A stretch of 64,000 bases of DNA, from the NCBI GenBank assembly GCA_014925825.1, contig JACGCK010000042.1, forward strand, positions 1 through 64,000, given 5' to 3'. Shown in pieces: positions 23,210 through 36,137 of the stretch (positions within the stretch are counted from its first letter, which is position 1; each line of letters starts with the position of its first letter). The position numbers were made by a program, and so were the translations under genes. This DNA comes from Pholiota molesta. Taxonomy: Eukaryota; Basidiomycota; Agaricomycetes; Agaricales; Strophariaceae. The notes under the pieces were generated by a model. The model was not told the origin of the DNA and made no database searches. It saw only the letters and a program-made list of their open reading frames with translations.

Positions 23210-24480
23210 TTATGTGGGAGTCTTCGCTTCCAGGGCCTCCAATCGTGCGATTTGCCTATGTAGCTCATGTCAGATATTGCGATAGCACAAAAGAAAACCA
23301 CGCACCGATCCCTAACAGCCTCCTGCCAGCGCTGCAGCTTCGCGATCTCGTTAACCTGGAACCCATATATCCTCGGCCTATACCTCTCCGCCTTGAGCGC
23401 CACACTCGCCGTATTGATGCCCTCGCCGCCGCCCTCCGCGGCCACCGCCTCGGGCTCCTCCCTCAGCCTCCTCCTCGCGCGCCCATCTCCGCCCGCCGCG
23501 TCCTTCCCGCCCGCGCCACCCATTCCCGCCACGGTCTGCTCGCCGTCTTTCGCGGGGATCAGCGTCGGGTAGACGAGGAAGAGCAGGTGGGGAAAGGTCG
23601 TGCCGAAGTACGCGCCGTCGATGGAGCCGTGGCGGGAGGACTTGGGGGAGTAGAGGTCCTCGCAGCGGCCGCAGTAGAGCTTGACGGACTTCTCGTAGGG
23701 GATGTCGGTGAGGCCGACGGGGAGGAGGGGCTGCGCGGAGCAGAGGACGCGGGGGCAGCGCCCGAAGTCGGCGCGTTTGTATTTGTCGAGCTGGGATGGG
23801 GTCAGTGGGGGATGGGGGCGAGAAGAGGAAGGGGTGCACCATTTTGGTTAGGCCGCGAGCGGTGACGATCCAGCGGGCGTGGATGAGGCCGTACAGGAGC
23901 CGGGCTTGGACGTCGAGGGAGCCTCGCAGTTCGTCTTGGATATCGTCATCTGGAACGCAGTTATTTACCATGTTTTTGACGTCAATATAAGGCTAATAGG
24001 ACGCACCCAGGCTGTCTGTGATAAGATCCAGGGCCTGAGGGTAATTGGCCACCTCGTTGTTCAGACCCGTGAGGTTGAACCTGTCAAGGATAAAGTCTTC
24101 ATCGACCTCGCAGAAATACTCGTTCCCCTTGGACGAAAGGAACCACGAGATCCACTATCCATAAGTTATAGTCATCGTCGTCATCATCCTATTGTATCAA
24201 AGGCATGAAAAAAGCGGTGCGTACGGTGCTGTTGTGCGACGGCTGGATGTCAGTTTGATAGATCAGCTGCTACAGATTGAAGCTAGCGCGGACCTGGAGT
24301 AGTCTGAATCTGAGCCCGTCGATGCTTCCTCCACTGTGGATCGTGCGTTTAGTGTGTTTCTGGGGACATAGAAAGTGGGATACGCAACTCGTTCTCGCCG
24401 ACGGTGGTCGATGTCAAGTTGGAGCTCAACGCAGAGGAACGTTTACCTGATGATGTCACGTTGTGTGACTTACTGGTCAC
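23210..24480 (-). CDS. casein kinase II regulatory (beta) subunit
   Basis: Regulatory subunit of the CK2 Ser/Thr kinase tetramer, nuclear and cytosolic. Blocks in order: [81 protein letters not shown], then the zinc-ribbon region (CPRVLC and [20 protein letters not shown]), [18 protein letters not shown], a Gly/Glu-rich insert, [19 protein letters not shown], and a short last exon [15 protein letters not shown] ending at 23210. All four zinc-binding Cys (two CxxC pairs) are present. The frame between DSDYSS and WISW holds only if a 4-nt micro-exon (CACC) is used. The first coding exon and ATG, upstream of about 24390, are not resolved. Confidence 0.9.
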
Positions 24481-24599
24481 ATCGCCAGAAAATGGCCAAA
24501 AACTTCAGGTCGAGCGCTTAACATGTCCTTCAATTGCCATGTCCATATACAGCTTTCAACTTTTCAAGATTCTCAATATCTGCGTTCATTTACGTTGAC

Positions 24600-25743
24600 T
24601 TAAATCAAATGTGTAATGGGGGGCGCGAGAGTACGGGTTCGATTGGTATTTCTCGATTTCCCCTTACGGATATTCGGCAATCACGGCCGTCCCGTGATGA
24701 ATATAAAAATAACCCCATCATCCCTCATCCCGCCATGGCCGTTATATCTCTCCGAGAGACCGGTTTGCCTGTCTGAAGGCGGCCAACCCCAGCAGCCGAC
24801 GTTCTGAGTTTGAACATAGCAGCGGTCCAGCGGTACGGAGTCTGTGGAGGTGCCCCCGCCCTAAAAGCTCGTGAAATACGATATGTTCTGTAGTAGATGG
24901 TTTTTTAAATATATTCCAGATAATTAACGAGCAGTGGCTGGCATCGCTGAAGGTACAAGTTCTCTTCACACTTTGCCGGCATGTACGTGCCATGATTTTA
25001 TTAGCACTGCTTTTTCCAATGAGTACATTTTCCAAACATTTTTAAGCTTGGGGACATATACTAGAAGAAAAAATCCAATGACAAGAAACAATGCAGATCT
25101 GACGAATACTCTATTTATTGTGGAATCTTAGAGGCAGAGCCATCCATAGCGCAGATTGCAGGCCATGAAGATTATGTTTTTGGGCTACTACTAAGGGACC
25201 AGGTGCGTTGGTGCCGAACTCGGGAGACTCGATGGCTTAGCGGCCAAAATAATTTACTTACCATAGGCAGGCCGGAGACGGGCGGTGTCATCCTTAGATG
25301 CGGCCGTAAAACGGAATGTGTTCCACTATCTAATCATGTATACACTGATGGGAAAGGCTGGGAAAGGGCAGGATCACTATGCGAGTCTAAGCGACGTAAG
25401 CGAGAAATACCAATTGAACGATACCTCGGGGCGCGAGTCTGCGATGCGTTACGTCCTTGCAGCCGCCACCCCTGATCACTAATATGATTCAATATGATCA
25501 ACGCCCGTTAATCGGAAGCCAAATTTCATTTTGGTTGGCGACTCTCAGCAGTCGCGTCAGAGTCCAAACGAAACGGGGCTCCGTCTCGACGTTCTTCGTG
25601 GCCTTCTTTTCTCTCAATCGGTCTTAGCTGGTGTATAGTGGACTTGGCACTTGGTGAGTACATCAAGGCTCGAACGCGCTTGAAAGCTGAGGCGCAGTGT
25701 TGCAGACGTGGCATCTTTTACTAGCTCGAGCTACGAAGCCCCG
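24600..25743. other. intergenic region, no supported gene
   Basis: Short frames only, no recognisable domain. It separates the minus-strand CK2 beta gene from the plus-strand acyltransferase and so probably holds both promoters. Confidence 0.6.
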
Positions 25744-27157
25744 ATGGCAGATGCCAGAGAGCCATTCAACGGACCACTGTATGGGGCTTTCCAGCTCGGA
25801 CTCATTGCCGCCATCGTCCCAGGAACACCGAAAGCCATACAGTATACCACATTCTGCGTTCTCGTCTGGATATCCCACTACCTGGTCACCAAAACCACGA
25901 CCGGAAATCCCGCTGTGGACCTCGGACTAGGATCGGCAATATTAACGCAACTGCTGAACTCAATCAGCGTCGTTTTCCTCGCTCACCCCGATACCTTGCA
26001 AGACATATACCATCTCCAGGCGGGCACCATCACGAGCGCGCCGCTGAAAAAGCGAATCAAATGGGCTTTGCACCTCTATGTCAATCCCCGCGGAATTGGC
26101 TGGGCACATGAATCGCGTTGCACACCACCACGCGTCTCCTCCTCTACACCACGTCGGGCGTTCATTTTGAGGCAGCTGAAACGCGCTGTTTTCTCTATAA
26201 TACTGGAATGCGTGGCGTATACCATGAACGCTTCAAATCCATTCTTGACTTACAACTCAGGCGGTCTTACAGGCGCACCCTTTATCTGGCGTGCGCTGGG
26301 AGTGGGTGCGTTTGCTGGAGCGGGATATGCGAGGATTAATTCGATGCATTGTCTCCTATCTGCCCTTGTGGTTGGGATGGGGTATTCCGCGCCTGATAGG
26401 TGGCCGAACTTGTTTGGATCGCCTCTGCAAGCCTGGAGCGTGACTCGATTTTGGAGGTACGTCTTGAATGTAGCTTCAGCGCATCTCGAAAAGATTGACA
26501 TGACTTCCTCAGATATACATGGCATCAGATGCTGCGAAAGGTCAGTGCATAATGGGTGTATCCGTATTCAAGGACATTAATTCAAATTCCCGAACCCGTA
26601 TTTTCATACAGCCCCTACGTGCGTTCGCAACGGTAGTCACCCTGGGCCCTCCTCTCTTCAACCAGCGATGTACACCTGAAGCGCGGAAATTAGATTCTAC
26701 TGCTCGTTCCGATACATTCTCCAAGCTGATCTGGCTCTGCACCGCCTTTCTCATGTCCGGTACCATCCACATCGGCGGCGAAGTGATGCTCCTAGGCAGA
26801 TCCGGCTACGGCGCCTTCACCTTCTTCACCCTCCAACCCCTGGCGATCGCCGGCGAAACACTCGCCGCCGCCCTCTGGCGATTCGCTACGTCACCCACAC
26901 AGCCCAAACCACAAAGCCACGACCCCACGGCGAAAGGTAATAGTAATGGTAATGGAGAGCTGGATGTGTCTTCTTCCTATGGAGTCGGAGCGTCGGCGGC
27001 GAGGTGCCGCGCGCCGGTATGGATGAGAGGGATGGGGTATGTGTGGGTGGCGCTGTGGTTTGCCTGGTCGTTGGCGTTTATGATCGATCCAATGGTGCCG
27101 ACGGGGATGTTTGTGGACCCAAGAGTGGATTTGAGGACGGTGGGGTGGTATTGGTGA
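25744..27157 (+). CDS. wax-synthase-like membrane O-acyltransferase
   Basis: Start at MADAREPFNG (an in-frame ATG also at 25708). It is multi-pass: hydrophobic segments near the N-terminus, around VFSIILECVAYT, AFAGAGYARINSM, FSKLIWLCTAFLMSG and VWVALWFAWSLAFM. The family core WPNLFGSPLQ...FWR..WHQMLRK is created by joining exon 1 (donor GTACGT at about 26457) to a short exon at about 26513-26539, which supplies the essential WHQ. A later SGTIHIGGE contains the conserved membrane His. Fungal members transfer acetyl or fatty acyl groups to alcohols, sterols or terpenoids, often in secondary metabolism. The specific substrate cannot be told. The final hydrophilic loop before the last helix contains an Asn/Gly-rich stretch. 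Confidence 0.78.
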
Positions 27158-28094
27158 GTTTGGGCCTGGTTTTGGGCGGCAAAAATTCGGACTGGTAATT
27201 ATAGATTTGTGCGTTTTGTGTATTGCGCCGGTGTTATGTAGAAATGATACATGTTCGCAGGTCTGATGTTGAAGAATGTTCCCGTGCGTTTTTGGTGCGT
27301 TTTACTTCTTTTTACTCACGGCCTCGCTTTGCGCTCTTTTGCGCTCTTTTGCACTCCGTGCTAAGTACATGTTATCGACCAAGCTTTCTGAAACAGGTCG
27401 AGTTTCGAAGTTAAGTTTATATGTTTGCCAACGTTATTGCTGAGTGCTTTTTTATAGTGGTCAAGACTTCAAGTTACATGGTCGACAATCCCCGCGCTTC
27501 ATCGGCGCTTAAGGATTGCTAACTCCATACACATTGGTCTATGATCAATGACGGCTGTCGTCAAGGATGGAATAGCAAGCATTCCGACCGCCTGCAATGT
27601 GTTGGACAATGAACATGGAAGTTGATGTGATATTATCATGCAAGTGATCCAGTGCTTCAATAAGTTCACTTGCAATTATACATGACAGAAGTTCGATGTC
27701 TTCTAACCCAAAGATTTTCAAACGTCCAAGGAGGCCCGATTGTCTATATGAGACGACGTCCTCATAAGTATGCGGCCGCGGAGGATCAGTGATCAGTACA
27801 TAGAATATTGAGCACATGGACGCATCAGTCGGCATCACCAAAAATAGGCCTAGATCAGACGCGTTTCAATAGCCCTCGCTATTCTTGGAACATGCAAGCA
27901 ATCTTTCACACACCCTTGGCAGGAGTTCCAAGACTCCTAAGGAGCACATGAGATGGGGTAAATTGGAAAAAAACGGAGTTGATCCCTGTGGGGACGTACC
28001 TCAAAACAGACGGTCACCAGGCGCCTCCTTCTCCTATCCCCACCATCGTCGGTGCTCGCACACGCATGCTCGTTGCGTCTCCACGCTAAGCAAC
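27158..28094. other. intergenic region, no supported gene
   Basis: Contains only short uncorroborated frames, including a 98-codon minus-strand frame at 27545-27841 without family features. Confidence 0.5.
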
Positions 28095-29528
28095 ATGAGC
28101 TTGCAAAACGTCACGATTGATGATGGCGCGAACTCGACAGTCGCGCAGATTCTCTATAGTCCGCCACTTTGTAATGGGTCGGGATGGACGGTGAGCGAAG
28201 GGCAGGGGGTGGGCGACTCGTATAGGTTCTGTACGAGTAGCAATAAATCGGTGACGCCGTCTGCTAGTTTGTCTTTCACTGGTAGGTGGAACGGCCCTGT
28301 ACGAGTGTGTATGTTGCTCATCCGCGCTTCATAATAGGTGTGGGTGTATATTATATGTCGCCATACTTCCCTGGAGACTTCATGGGTTTTACGCTCGACG
28401 GGGTGGAGACGCAGGGCGTAAACCTTTCGGCTCCTGCTGGGACATCGAGCAATACTAGTGCTAGTGCGGTCATATGGAGCGCGGTAAATCTGAATAACAC
28501 ACAACACCTGTTAGAGCTTCGTCCGAATAATGGGAGTAGGACGCTGAATGTCGATGCCTTTATGTGAGTAGTGTGGAGTTCTTGATCATGATATCGGGGA
28601 CTCACGTTTTCTGATCAGTATCACACAACTTGCAAGCAATGCCACTGCGCCATCGGGAAATGTAACACAGGCCCCACCTACTGGTACAAATCCTTTACTT
28701 GGGCTTCCCAACCTTCTTCCTCCAGTGCAATCTGCAAGAACAACCCGTCTCTCGATGGGGCTAGGAATAACATTCGGCGCCCTTTCCTTCCTGATATTCT
28801 TGGGCATCAGCATCTTCTTAGGGCGTCGAACCAGGGGTATGAGACAAAATTTCTACGGGTCCAAGCCCATCCCTTCAATCCACCCCGTGGATGAAGATCC
28901 CGATGTGATCGACACGCGCGCCGCGTACACGCAGGACTCGTACCAACAGTCCTCTCCTGTTTCGCCGCGCACGGACGAGGTCGCGGTCCCGATGCGGATG
29001 CTTCCCAGCGTCGCGCACGGGTCGTTCACCACACAGCCTGATTTTGAGGGGGGGTATGCCCTGAGCGAGGGCGATGCACATGGTCGGGCCTCTCCCGCGT
29101 TTTCCAATACGCTCTTGATTTCTAAACGCGCTTCCTCTTCGTCTCAAGGTCACGGCGGCGAGTACGATGCGGCTGCGTCTCCGAGCGGTGCCGCGGCGGT
29201 GAAGCACCATCCGCCGATTATAAAATTCGAGCCGGTGCGCATGTCCACCGCGCCTGCTGGGCCGCGGGTGCGCGCGGGGTCGAGCTCGGCGCAGAGCCAT
29301 GGGCATGGGATGGGGGATGGGGGTGCGTCGGTGTCGCGGAATACGACCTTTGCTTCGAGGTTGGAACCGGCGCGGGCGCGTGGGCCGGAGTCGAATGCGC
29401 CGTCTGCGTTTAGTGCGTCGGCGTTTGGGGGCGCTAGTGCGAGGGATCACGAGAGTGGGGCGGTGTCGCGGAGTGCTACGATGTTCAATTCGACGCGGTT
29501 CGAGCCTGTGCGGAAGGGGCACTCTTGA
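28095..29528 (+). CDS. single-pass membrane protein with an N-terminal Asn-rich extracellular domain
   Basis: Start ATG 28095 (MSLQNVTIDD). Exon 1 ends SASLSFTG at a GTAGGT donor near 28282; exon 2 begins VGVYYMSPYFPGDF near 28338 and ends VDAFM near 28564; exon 3 begins ITQLASNATAPS and runs to 29528. The extracellular part has many N-x-S/T sites and a beta-rich feel similar to lectin/galactose-binding-like folds seen in basidiomycete membrane proteins. One helix (GLGITFGALSFLIFLGISIF) precedes GRRTRG and a disordered cytoplasmic tail ending FEPVRKGHS. No signal peptide is seen, so the helix probably acts as the anchor. Function unknown. Its layout is like the larger gene at 19.7 kb, but no sequence relationship is evident. 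Confidence 0.7.
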
Positions 29529-30076
29529 TTCATGCACTTTTTCTCTTTTCTATATATCATTGACATATCTGATTAATTTCCTTTCCTTTCATTCCGGCTG
29601 GCGACTTTATCTGTACATGTTTACCTGTTGTTATCTTTATGCGTTTGATCGGCTCAACTGGGCCTCGTTTTTATATCCATCTTTTTGGTGGTGATATCAC
29701 ATTCGTTGTTTCTTTACCAGGACATTATACCCTGCATATTGGCTACCATGTGCATCCTCGCAAAAAACATCCTTTCCTTGATTGAAGTAAGTTGCAAGGC
29801 TGTAAGCATTAGGACTATACTACTATGAGGCTAATTCATACCTGATTTATTATGTTGGCAGAAACAAGTGTATTCAAATTCAGATACCGAAAAGTCTCAA
29901 CTTTATTAGGCTAAGATTCAATTGGACAATGGGACCCCAAGACTCAAGAGCCCGCGAAGAGAACTCATAATTACTGTCATGTGACTCATTCGGCGCGTAG
30001 AAGCCTACCCTAAAGCATTACAACTTGTTTCTAAACCAATTCTAAACATTGCAATGCTTTCTGACGCGTTATCAGA
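29529..30076. other. intergenic region, no supported gene
   Basis: AT-rich spacer between two plus-strand genes, probably 3' UTR and promoter. No element recognised. Confidence 0.6.
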
Positions 30077-33000
30077 ATGCGACGACGCGGAAACAAATCG
30101 AACAAGGTATGTATTTCCTATGCATCTATATTGACTTTGATAGATCACAAATTCCTAGGTCCCCAACGTCAAGCTTCGTCCAGCAGACAAAGGAGCATAC
30201 TCACGACCAGTAGTGGAGAGTTGCTGGGCGCAGGATACCCAACTTGATAGCGATGATGCAACCCTATACGACGCGTGTCCACGGCCTATGAAAGGGATAG
30301 CTATATGTGCTACTGGGGTTCCGGACAAGGTGCGTGTTTCCAGATGAAATGCTGCCAGCGGGAGAGTGACCACCACGATAGCCGACGCTATTCAAACAAG
30401 CGGTGGAACTCGGCGCGATATGCACGCCTGCATTTACGGACCGCGTTACTCACCTCGTAGCAGTTGACCATGGGGGTGCAAAATACACGGTGCGTTCCTA
30501 CGGTTACTTCACATTATTTGGCTGATCTTTTGTTAGTGTGCCCTCGAGCGCAAGATACCAATCGTCAAACCTTCATGGATCACGGAGAACTATCAGATAT
30601 GGCTCAAGGGCGACGACGTCGATATTCACAAGGTGTGTGGTACTCCACAGCGCGTTTCTGATGTCCTCACCTTCGCAACAGAGCGTGGAACAACACCGAT
30701 TACCCATATTCTCTGGAGTGATCGTATGTCCGTCAGGAATCACCGATATCACACGCCGGACGCAGATTAACAAGCTAGTAAGGCAGCATGACGGCGCGTA
30801 TCTGAAGGATCTCGAGCGCCCGGTGCGCGTAACGCATTTGCTGTGCTCTGGTGACGAGGACACGGAGAAGATGCGCTATGCAGAGAAATTCAATGCTCGT
30901 GGTGAAGCTAAGATCCATCTCGTGTGGGAAGAGTGGTTTTGGGACTCGTTGGACTTTGGAGGCCGCTTTGATGAAGCTACATATCAAGTACGACGGCCTC
31001 GTCCAGAACGAAAAAAGTTAGCAGAAGGTTTGTGCTTGAACCGAATCATAATTTCAAATACTAAACACCATACAGCACGCAGCAGTCCTTTCCCGCCCTC
31101 TTCCACCGTCTCATCGTCACAGCACGACGAAGCACCCTCCCCATCCCTCCCGCCCAAGCCTCCCAAACCAAACAACGCCGCTCCAGCCAACGCTGACGAC
31201 GCCGAAGAAGAACAAGCCTTCGCCAACGTCCTGCCCGACGTCATGCTCCAGCTCTGGGGCGGCCTCCTCGAGCGCCGCGGGTACCAGATCACCGACGGCG
31301 AAGTCATTCTCAGCCCGTCAAAGGCACCACCAGCTGGCGCTGGAGCAGCAGGGAAGAAGCTGGCATTGCCGCCTCCGGAGTCGCCGGAGCGGCGGCAGTT
31401 CGGGGCGGCGAGGAGCGTGATCGCGTCGTTCCGGAGGGCGAATTCGTTTGCGCCGCCGAAGGAGCCGGGAAGTGCGCGCCAGGTGCCGTTCAGACGGACG
31501 TCGTCGTCGAGTAATGCACAAGCTGGGCCTTCTAAAGTGGGTGCGGCTGTGAGTTTGGGAGAGAAACGAGGCGAAGAGAGTGTTGGCGGTCCTAATGGCT
31601 CTGGATCTGGTTCTTCTGCTGCGAGGCCGCAGATCTTTGCAGGCAAGCGTCTGCGGGCGCTAGGCGAAGCGAAGGGCGCTGTAGTGCGGAATGCGGTGGA
31701 GCCACTTGGGGGAGTGATGTCGACTGATGAGGACGAGGAGGTGGATTTTATCATTGTGCGATTAGTCACGTAAGTGCATTCATTTCATTTCTTTCCATGC
31801 ATTTTGCTTTCGGCATTGTTCTTATTTTGTAGGTCATTTTCGCTGATCATCGTTGTGTTGCGCAGAGGGAGTAAATTCTACCGCATGGAGGAAGATGAAG
31901 CTCTGCGGCGAAAGTATCGCACAGATTGTTGGCTCGAGCAGTGTATTTATGAGGATCGAATATGTGCGCCTGAAGAACAGGTCGCATTCGTGCCTCTAGG
32001 AATTGACATTCCTGTACCAGGTGCGTTGTGCGCAAAGTATAACAAGTGGCCTCGTTATCCATTACGCTACCCTGATATTAGCTGCCGAGGATGTTGTTCT
32101 TTCCATCTCTGGGTTTGACCAGTCAGAAAGCCATGCACTCAAACGGCTCTTCCGCGCTCTCGGTAAGGCTCAAAATCATCATCAGCCTCCGCAATTTTTC
32201 ATCCTATTCCCTCAGGTATAACCTTAGCCCCCACATTCACTCGGCGTTCCACGCACCTGCTCTGCCCGTCAGGTACTGGGCTGAAGTTCGACAAGGCGCG
32301 CGAGTGGGAGATTCCGACGGTAGGGATGCAGTGGATTAGGGCGGTGGCGACGACCGGGGTGATACCGCCGGTACATGGGTTCGTGGTACCTGGATCGTTC
32401 CTGCCCCCGAGAGTGGACGGCGATGGGATGGATGTGGGAGTGGAGGCGGAGAGAAGGAAGGATGTGAAAGGGAAGGGGAAAGCAGTTGATCGACGTGAGG
32501 TGGGTGTGGTGCAGGATGGAGGTGGAAATGCGATGGACGTTGAAGCGGATGCTCGGATGAACGATATCACCAGTATGTTTCTTTTGATTCAATCTCCATG
32601 GTTTATCCTCATGTAAAATAATCTTCTTGCAGACACCCCGCCCGAGCATCAGCCCGTTCAGAAGCAAACAACACCCCCGGGTTCACCTTCCAGGAAAGCA
32701 AATACATTGGAACGGCAAACCACCATCATCCTCCCCGATCCACCTGAACCAGAGCAATACACATTCGGATTGCCGAACCACACCCTCGGCGGCTCCTACA
32801 TCCCCCACCCCTCCTCCATCATCACTCCCGCCCGCTCTTTCATCGGCGCCGCGGAGTCCTTCAGCGAAAGCCTCGTGGAAGCGCAGAAGCCCGCGCGCGA
32901 GCGCGAACTGCACCCAGAAGGCTCGTTCGACTTCAGCGCATCGATCGCCCTGCGCCAAGGGCGCTCGGCGGCGGAGCTCGCGGCAGCGCGCGTGCCGTCG

Positions 33001-33665
33001 TCCAAGTCGCCGTCGCCGATGAAGGCGCCGCCCGGGCTGGTGCGGACGTCGAGCAGGGCGTCGCTGTCGCCGGTGAAAATTGATCCGCAGGCGACGAAGG
33101 CGCTGCAGGAGAGCATCACGACGTTGTTGGGGAAGCGGCCGGCGCCAGAGGGTGGAGAGGGTGGCGGCGGCGGCACGGTTGAAGGGACAGGGGCGGCTGG
33201 ACAAGGGGCAGGACGGGGCGGTAAAAGGGCGCGGCCTCAGAGGAAGGTTCGTTTTTCTTTTATGAATTTATTTATTTATTGTCGCTAATTTCTGATCTAT
33301 TCCTGTAGCCCCAGTCGAGGCAACCATCCCACATCAAGATTGGCGAACAAAGCGGTGGATCGTCCACTAGTAATAAAACCACAAACCCCAAACCAATTTC
33401 TAATGCGGGCCTTCCTCAGGCCTTCAAAGAAGCCGCCTTCGCCTCATCTACCTACGACGACCTCAGTATAAGCGGAGGTAGCAGCAGCACACGATCGCAG
33501 GAGGAGAGTATGCGCGTGATGTACGAAGACCCAGGCCAGAGGGATGAGAAGCGAAGGTTGATGAGTTTGCTGAAGAGTCAGTCGGGAGGCGAGGAGGAAG
33601 CAGGCTCCAAGCCTGGGAGCATTGGCAGCAGGACGAGGAGGAGTGCGAGGGTTCCTGGGTTTTGA
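30077..33665 (+). CDS. multi-BRCT replication/checkpoint scaffold (Dpb11/Rad4/TopBP1-like)
   Basis: Nuclear scaffold expected to bind phosphorylated Sld3/Sld2 and checkpoint partners during replication initiation and damage signalling. Start MRRRGNKSNK at 30077 splices in phase 0 to VPNVKLRPADKGAYS. BRCT 1: GIAICATGVPDK...FTDRVTHLVAVDHGGAKYT, with IPIVKPSWITENYQIWLKGD. BRCT 2: FSGVIVCPSGI...RVTHLLC, VWEEWFWDSLDFGGRFDE. BRCT 3: LPDVMLQLWGG...GSKFYRMEEDEALRRKYR, DCWLEQCIYEDRICAPEEQ. BRCT 4: DVVLSISGFDQ...STHLLCPSGTGLKFDKARE, IPTVGMQWI. A long disordered C-terminus ends SARVPGF. Four BRCTs in two pairs match the fungal Dpb11/Rad4 plan. The frame through the middle of BRCT 1 (30330-30470) is unresolved: the best BRCT reading needs small phase changes. 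Confidence 0.85.
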
Positions 33666-34087
33666 GGTTGACTCACTCGGAGCATTGAATTGTGGTCCTC
33701 GGTCCTGGTTTTCGACTTGACGCATTGGATAGTTCTTTCTCGCTATATATCTTCCATCTTTTGGATCTTTGGTTTCATGTCTGTGGTACCCTCTATCCGT
33801 CATTGATTCATATATATGCATACTTATATACTGCTTTGCACTGGATTCATTAGCTGCATGTTTTCTGAGGGAAAGCCATGACGAGCATGCGGGGCATGGA
33901 ATATTGATTGCATTCAGAGGAATGTTGAGAGCAAGGCAAATTGTATTTTTATTATTGCTGATTTCTAGCATGTAATTCGTTGAAGAGAGAAAAATAGTAC
34001 AGATTTTTTTTTTTTTGGTCAATCGTAGGATTGCGGTATGTAATAGAATGTAGCGATTATAACTGTCCTATCCTAAGCAGCTCCCAA

Positions 34088-35565
34088 TTACATACCGATC
34101 CCCAAACGATGGATAGACGGAAAGTGAGAAATTGTGAACCATATGGAAATCGCGCTCGCTAGCACCGGCATCTTTGGCAAAATAACGGCGTCAACATAAC
34201 CTGCATTAAGCCTTTCACTGTTTCTCTGTTTCAAATGCGGTCCATTATGGCGTATGTGCAGCTCTTTCAGACGCTGCCATCCTATACAGGGGTGAAGGAC
34301 TCTCTCTACCTCCTCCCAGGGACATGTCTTTGTGAGCGCTAAATCGTTCACCCCGATTACGATCTCCACGCTTTCGACGAGGCTGGGCTGAGAACATGTC
34401 TGTAGAGTGTTGAGCATCCACCAGAATCCATTGCGAGCAATGCCTTGTAAAGTATCGGTATTATACCTCGCTTCCGAGATATCGACGTAGAGAACGAGCG
34501 ACTTGAGGTATGCAAGACACTTCAAATCCAAAGGGGATGCTTGATTGAAAAATATGAATCGTTGAGATAATGCACCTTCGCGCTTTAAGTGTAATCAAAG
34601 AAACACTTACATTCTTCTATAAACCGGTTGAAAGGGCACACTTTTAGTGTGGTCAGTGTTCGGTAGTGATTCTGAAAGTGAGTCTGAAGGAATCTGAAAT
34701 GATGTACCGCAGCACGGACTTCCAAATGCTCGAGTTTGTCGAGGACGAGTGCTGAGTTGGCTGAAAAAATGTTCTCAGAAATGTACCCCGAAATACTGGG
34801 GTCGTAGTATTTCAGCATCCTTGGAGTAGAATGCGTATTTGGATAGGCGTCATTACGGCATGGCGGTGAGATTTCCCCTCGTATCTCGAGCGATTGTAGG
34901 GATTGCAGATACGACAGGAGATCGACTGGTATTCGAACATGTTCCAATGATAACGCCTGCAGCGTGGGCAAAGATAATAGGCGTCCGAATGCATGTTGAA
35001 CTTGAGGGGGAAGAAGAGTCCAAACGACATGGAGCGACAGTTCCAAGCGCTTTAAATTGGGATACGGGCGCGTGAGGATGTAGCACAGGCATTCCTCTTC
35101 AACGGTAATGGGCCGTGATCCCTGGAACATCATACCATGATCCAGGACACGTAAATCCTGAATATAGTCAATGACTTCGGGGGATTCGCTGAGGAATGTC
35201 GCCAATCTCTCGCAGGCGGTAGGTGAATTTCTAGCTTGCGTGCTGATGGTGACGGTTCGGAATCTGAGTGGTCGACAGAGCGCTGCCAGGCTGAGACAGG
35301 TTGCGCTTAAGTTATAAAGAGTCGGCCGTACATCCAAGAGGTAAGAATTAATGATGTGGAATATAACGTCGTAGGGAAGGGGCAGCTGCCAGGAAATAGG
35401 TGCGCTTGAAATATTCGCAGCGCAATGCAGATCTAATTTTTGGTATGTAGGCATTCCCGAAAAGTCAGAAGGTGGCAGGGAGGGCCTGACTTCATGCTCC
35501 TTAAAAGAAACAAATTGTCGAACAGTACGTTGAATGAGGCGTTGACTGAGTAGTTTGTGAACCAT
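34088..35565 (-). CDS. F-box-like/LRR-type protein, paralogue B
   Basis: Two exons: 35565 (MVHKLLSQRLIQ) to about 34617, then about 34560 to 34088. The intron begins GTAAGT at the same site as in paralogue A. F-box-like segment LPLPYDVIFHIINSYLL, then LCRPLRFRTVTIST and a leucine-rich body, with C-terminal LKELHIRHN and VLASAISIWFTIS blocks shared with copies A and C. It is clearly more diverged from A than C is. An in-frame upstream ATG (35652) exists, but the start chosen aligns with the MFDD start of the other copies. Expected to act as an SCF adaptor; the target is unknown. Confidence 0.78.
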
Positions 35566-36137
35566 CTGAGATTTCCGGAATTGATGGTGAACGGGAAAGT
35601 AAAAGCTTTGACAAGCGAATGCGAAGGGACTGAAAGAATTTAGACTCCGCAATCCATTGCGGCCTGATCAAAGTTAACAAACACTTCCTTACTGTCCAAA
35701 ATATATTCGACAACAATGTTGGCGGTTTTCATTAGTAGAATAAAGTCTGGGATTATTTCGGAATCCACGACCATCGATATTTCTGATTTGTCTCTGTAAA
35801 ATCAATAAGCGCTGGTTAAGCAGCACTCAAGCAGCACTTAATGCCATTGGGGTAAAATTATTTCGAGTTCGTGCTTGCTGGCAGGCGCATGGTTCAGGGG
35901 GCACGGCACAATTACTGGCGGCGGTATTTATTTCAGAGTTCAGTCAGAGTTCTGCCTTGGTTCTGCCATGGGCGTCAAGACATGGTCAGCGGCTATGACG
36001 CCAGTGTTTGGTCACGTGTTCGCGATGCTTGCCAACGATGCGCTCGACATTTCCCGAGACGCGTTCCACTTTCCCTCTTATCCACCACCTGGCCCTTCAT
36101 TAGCTTCACTAGGCCCATTAGCCCAAAAGCCACTCAA

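Noticed and set aside
23206..23865. 219-codon plus-strand frame
   Set aside because: Antisense of the CK2 beta exons in GC-rich sequence.
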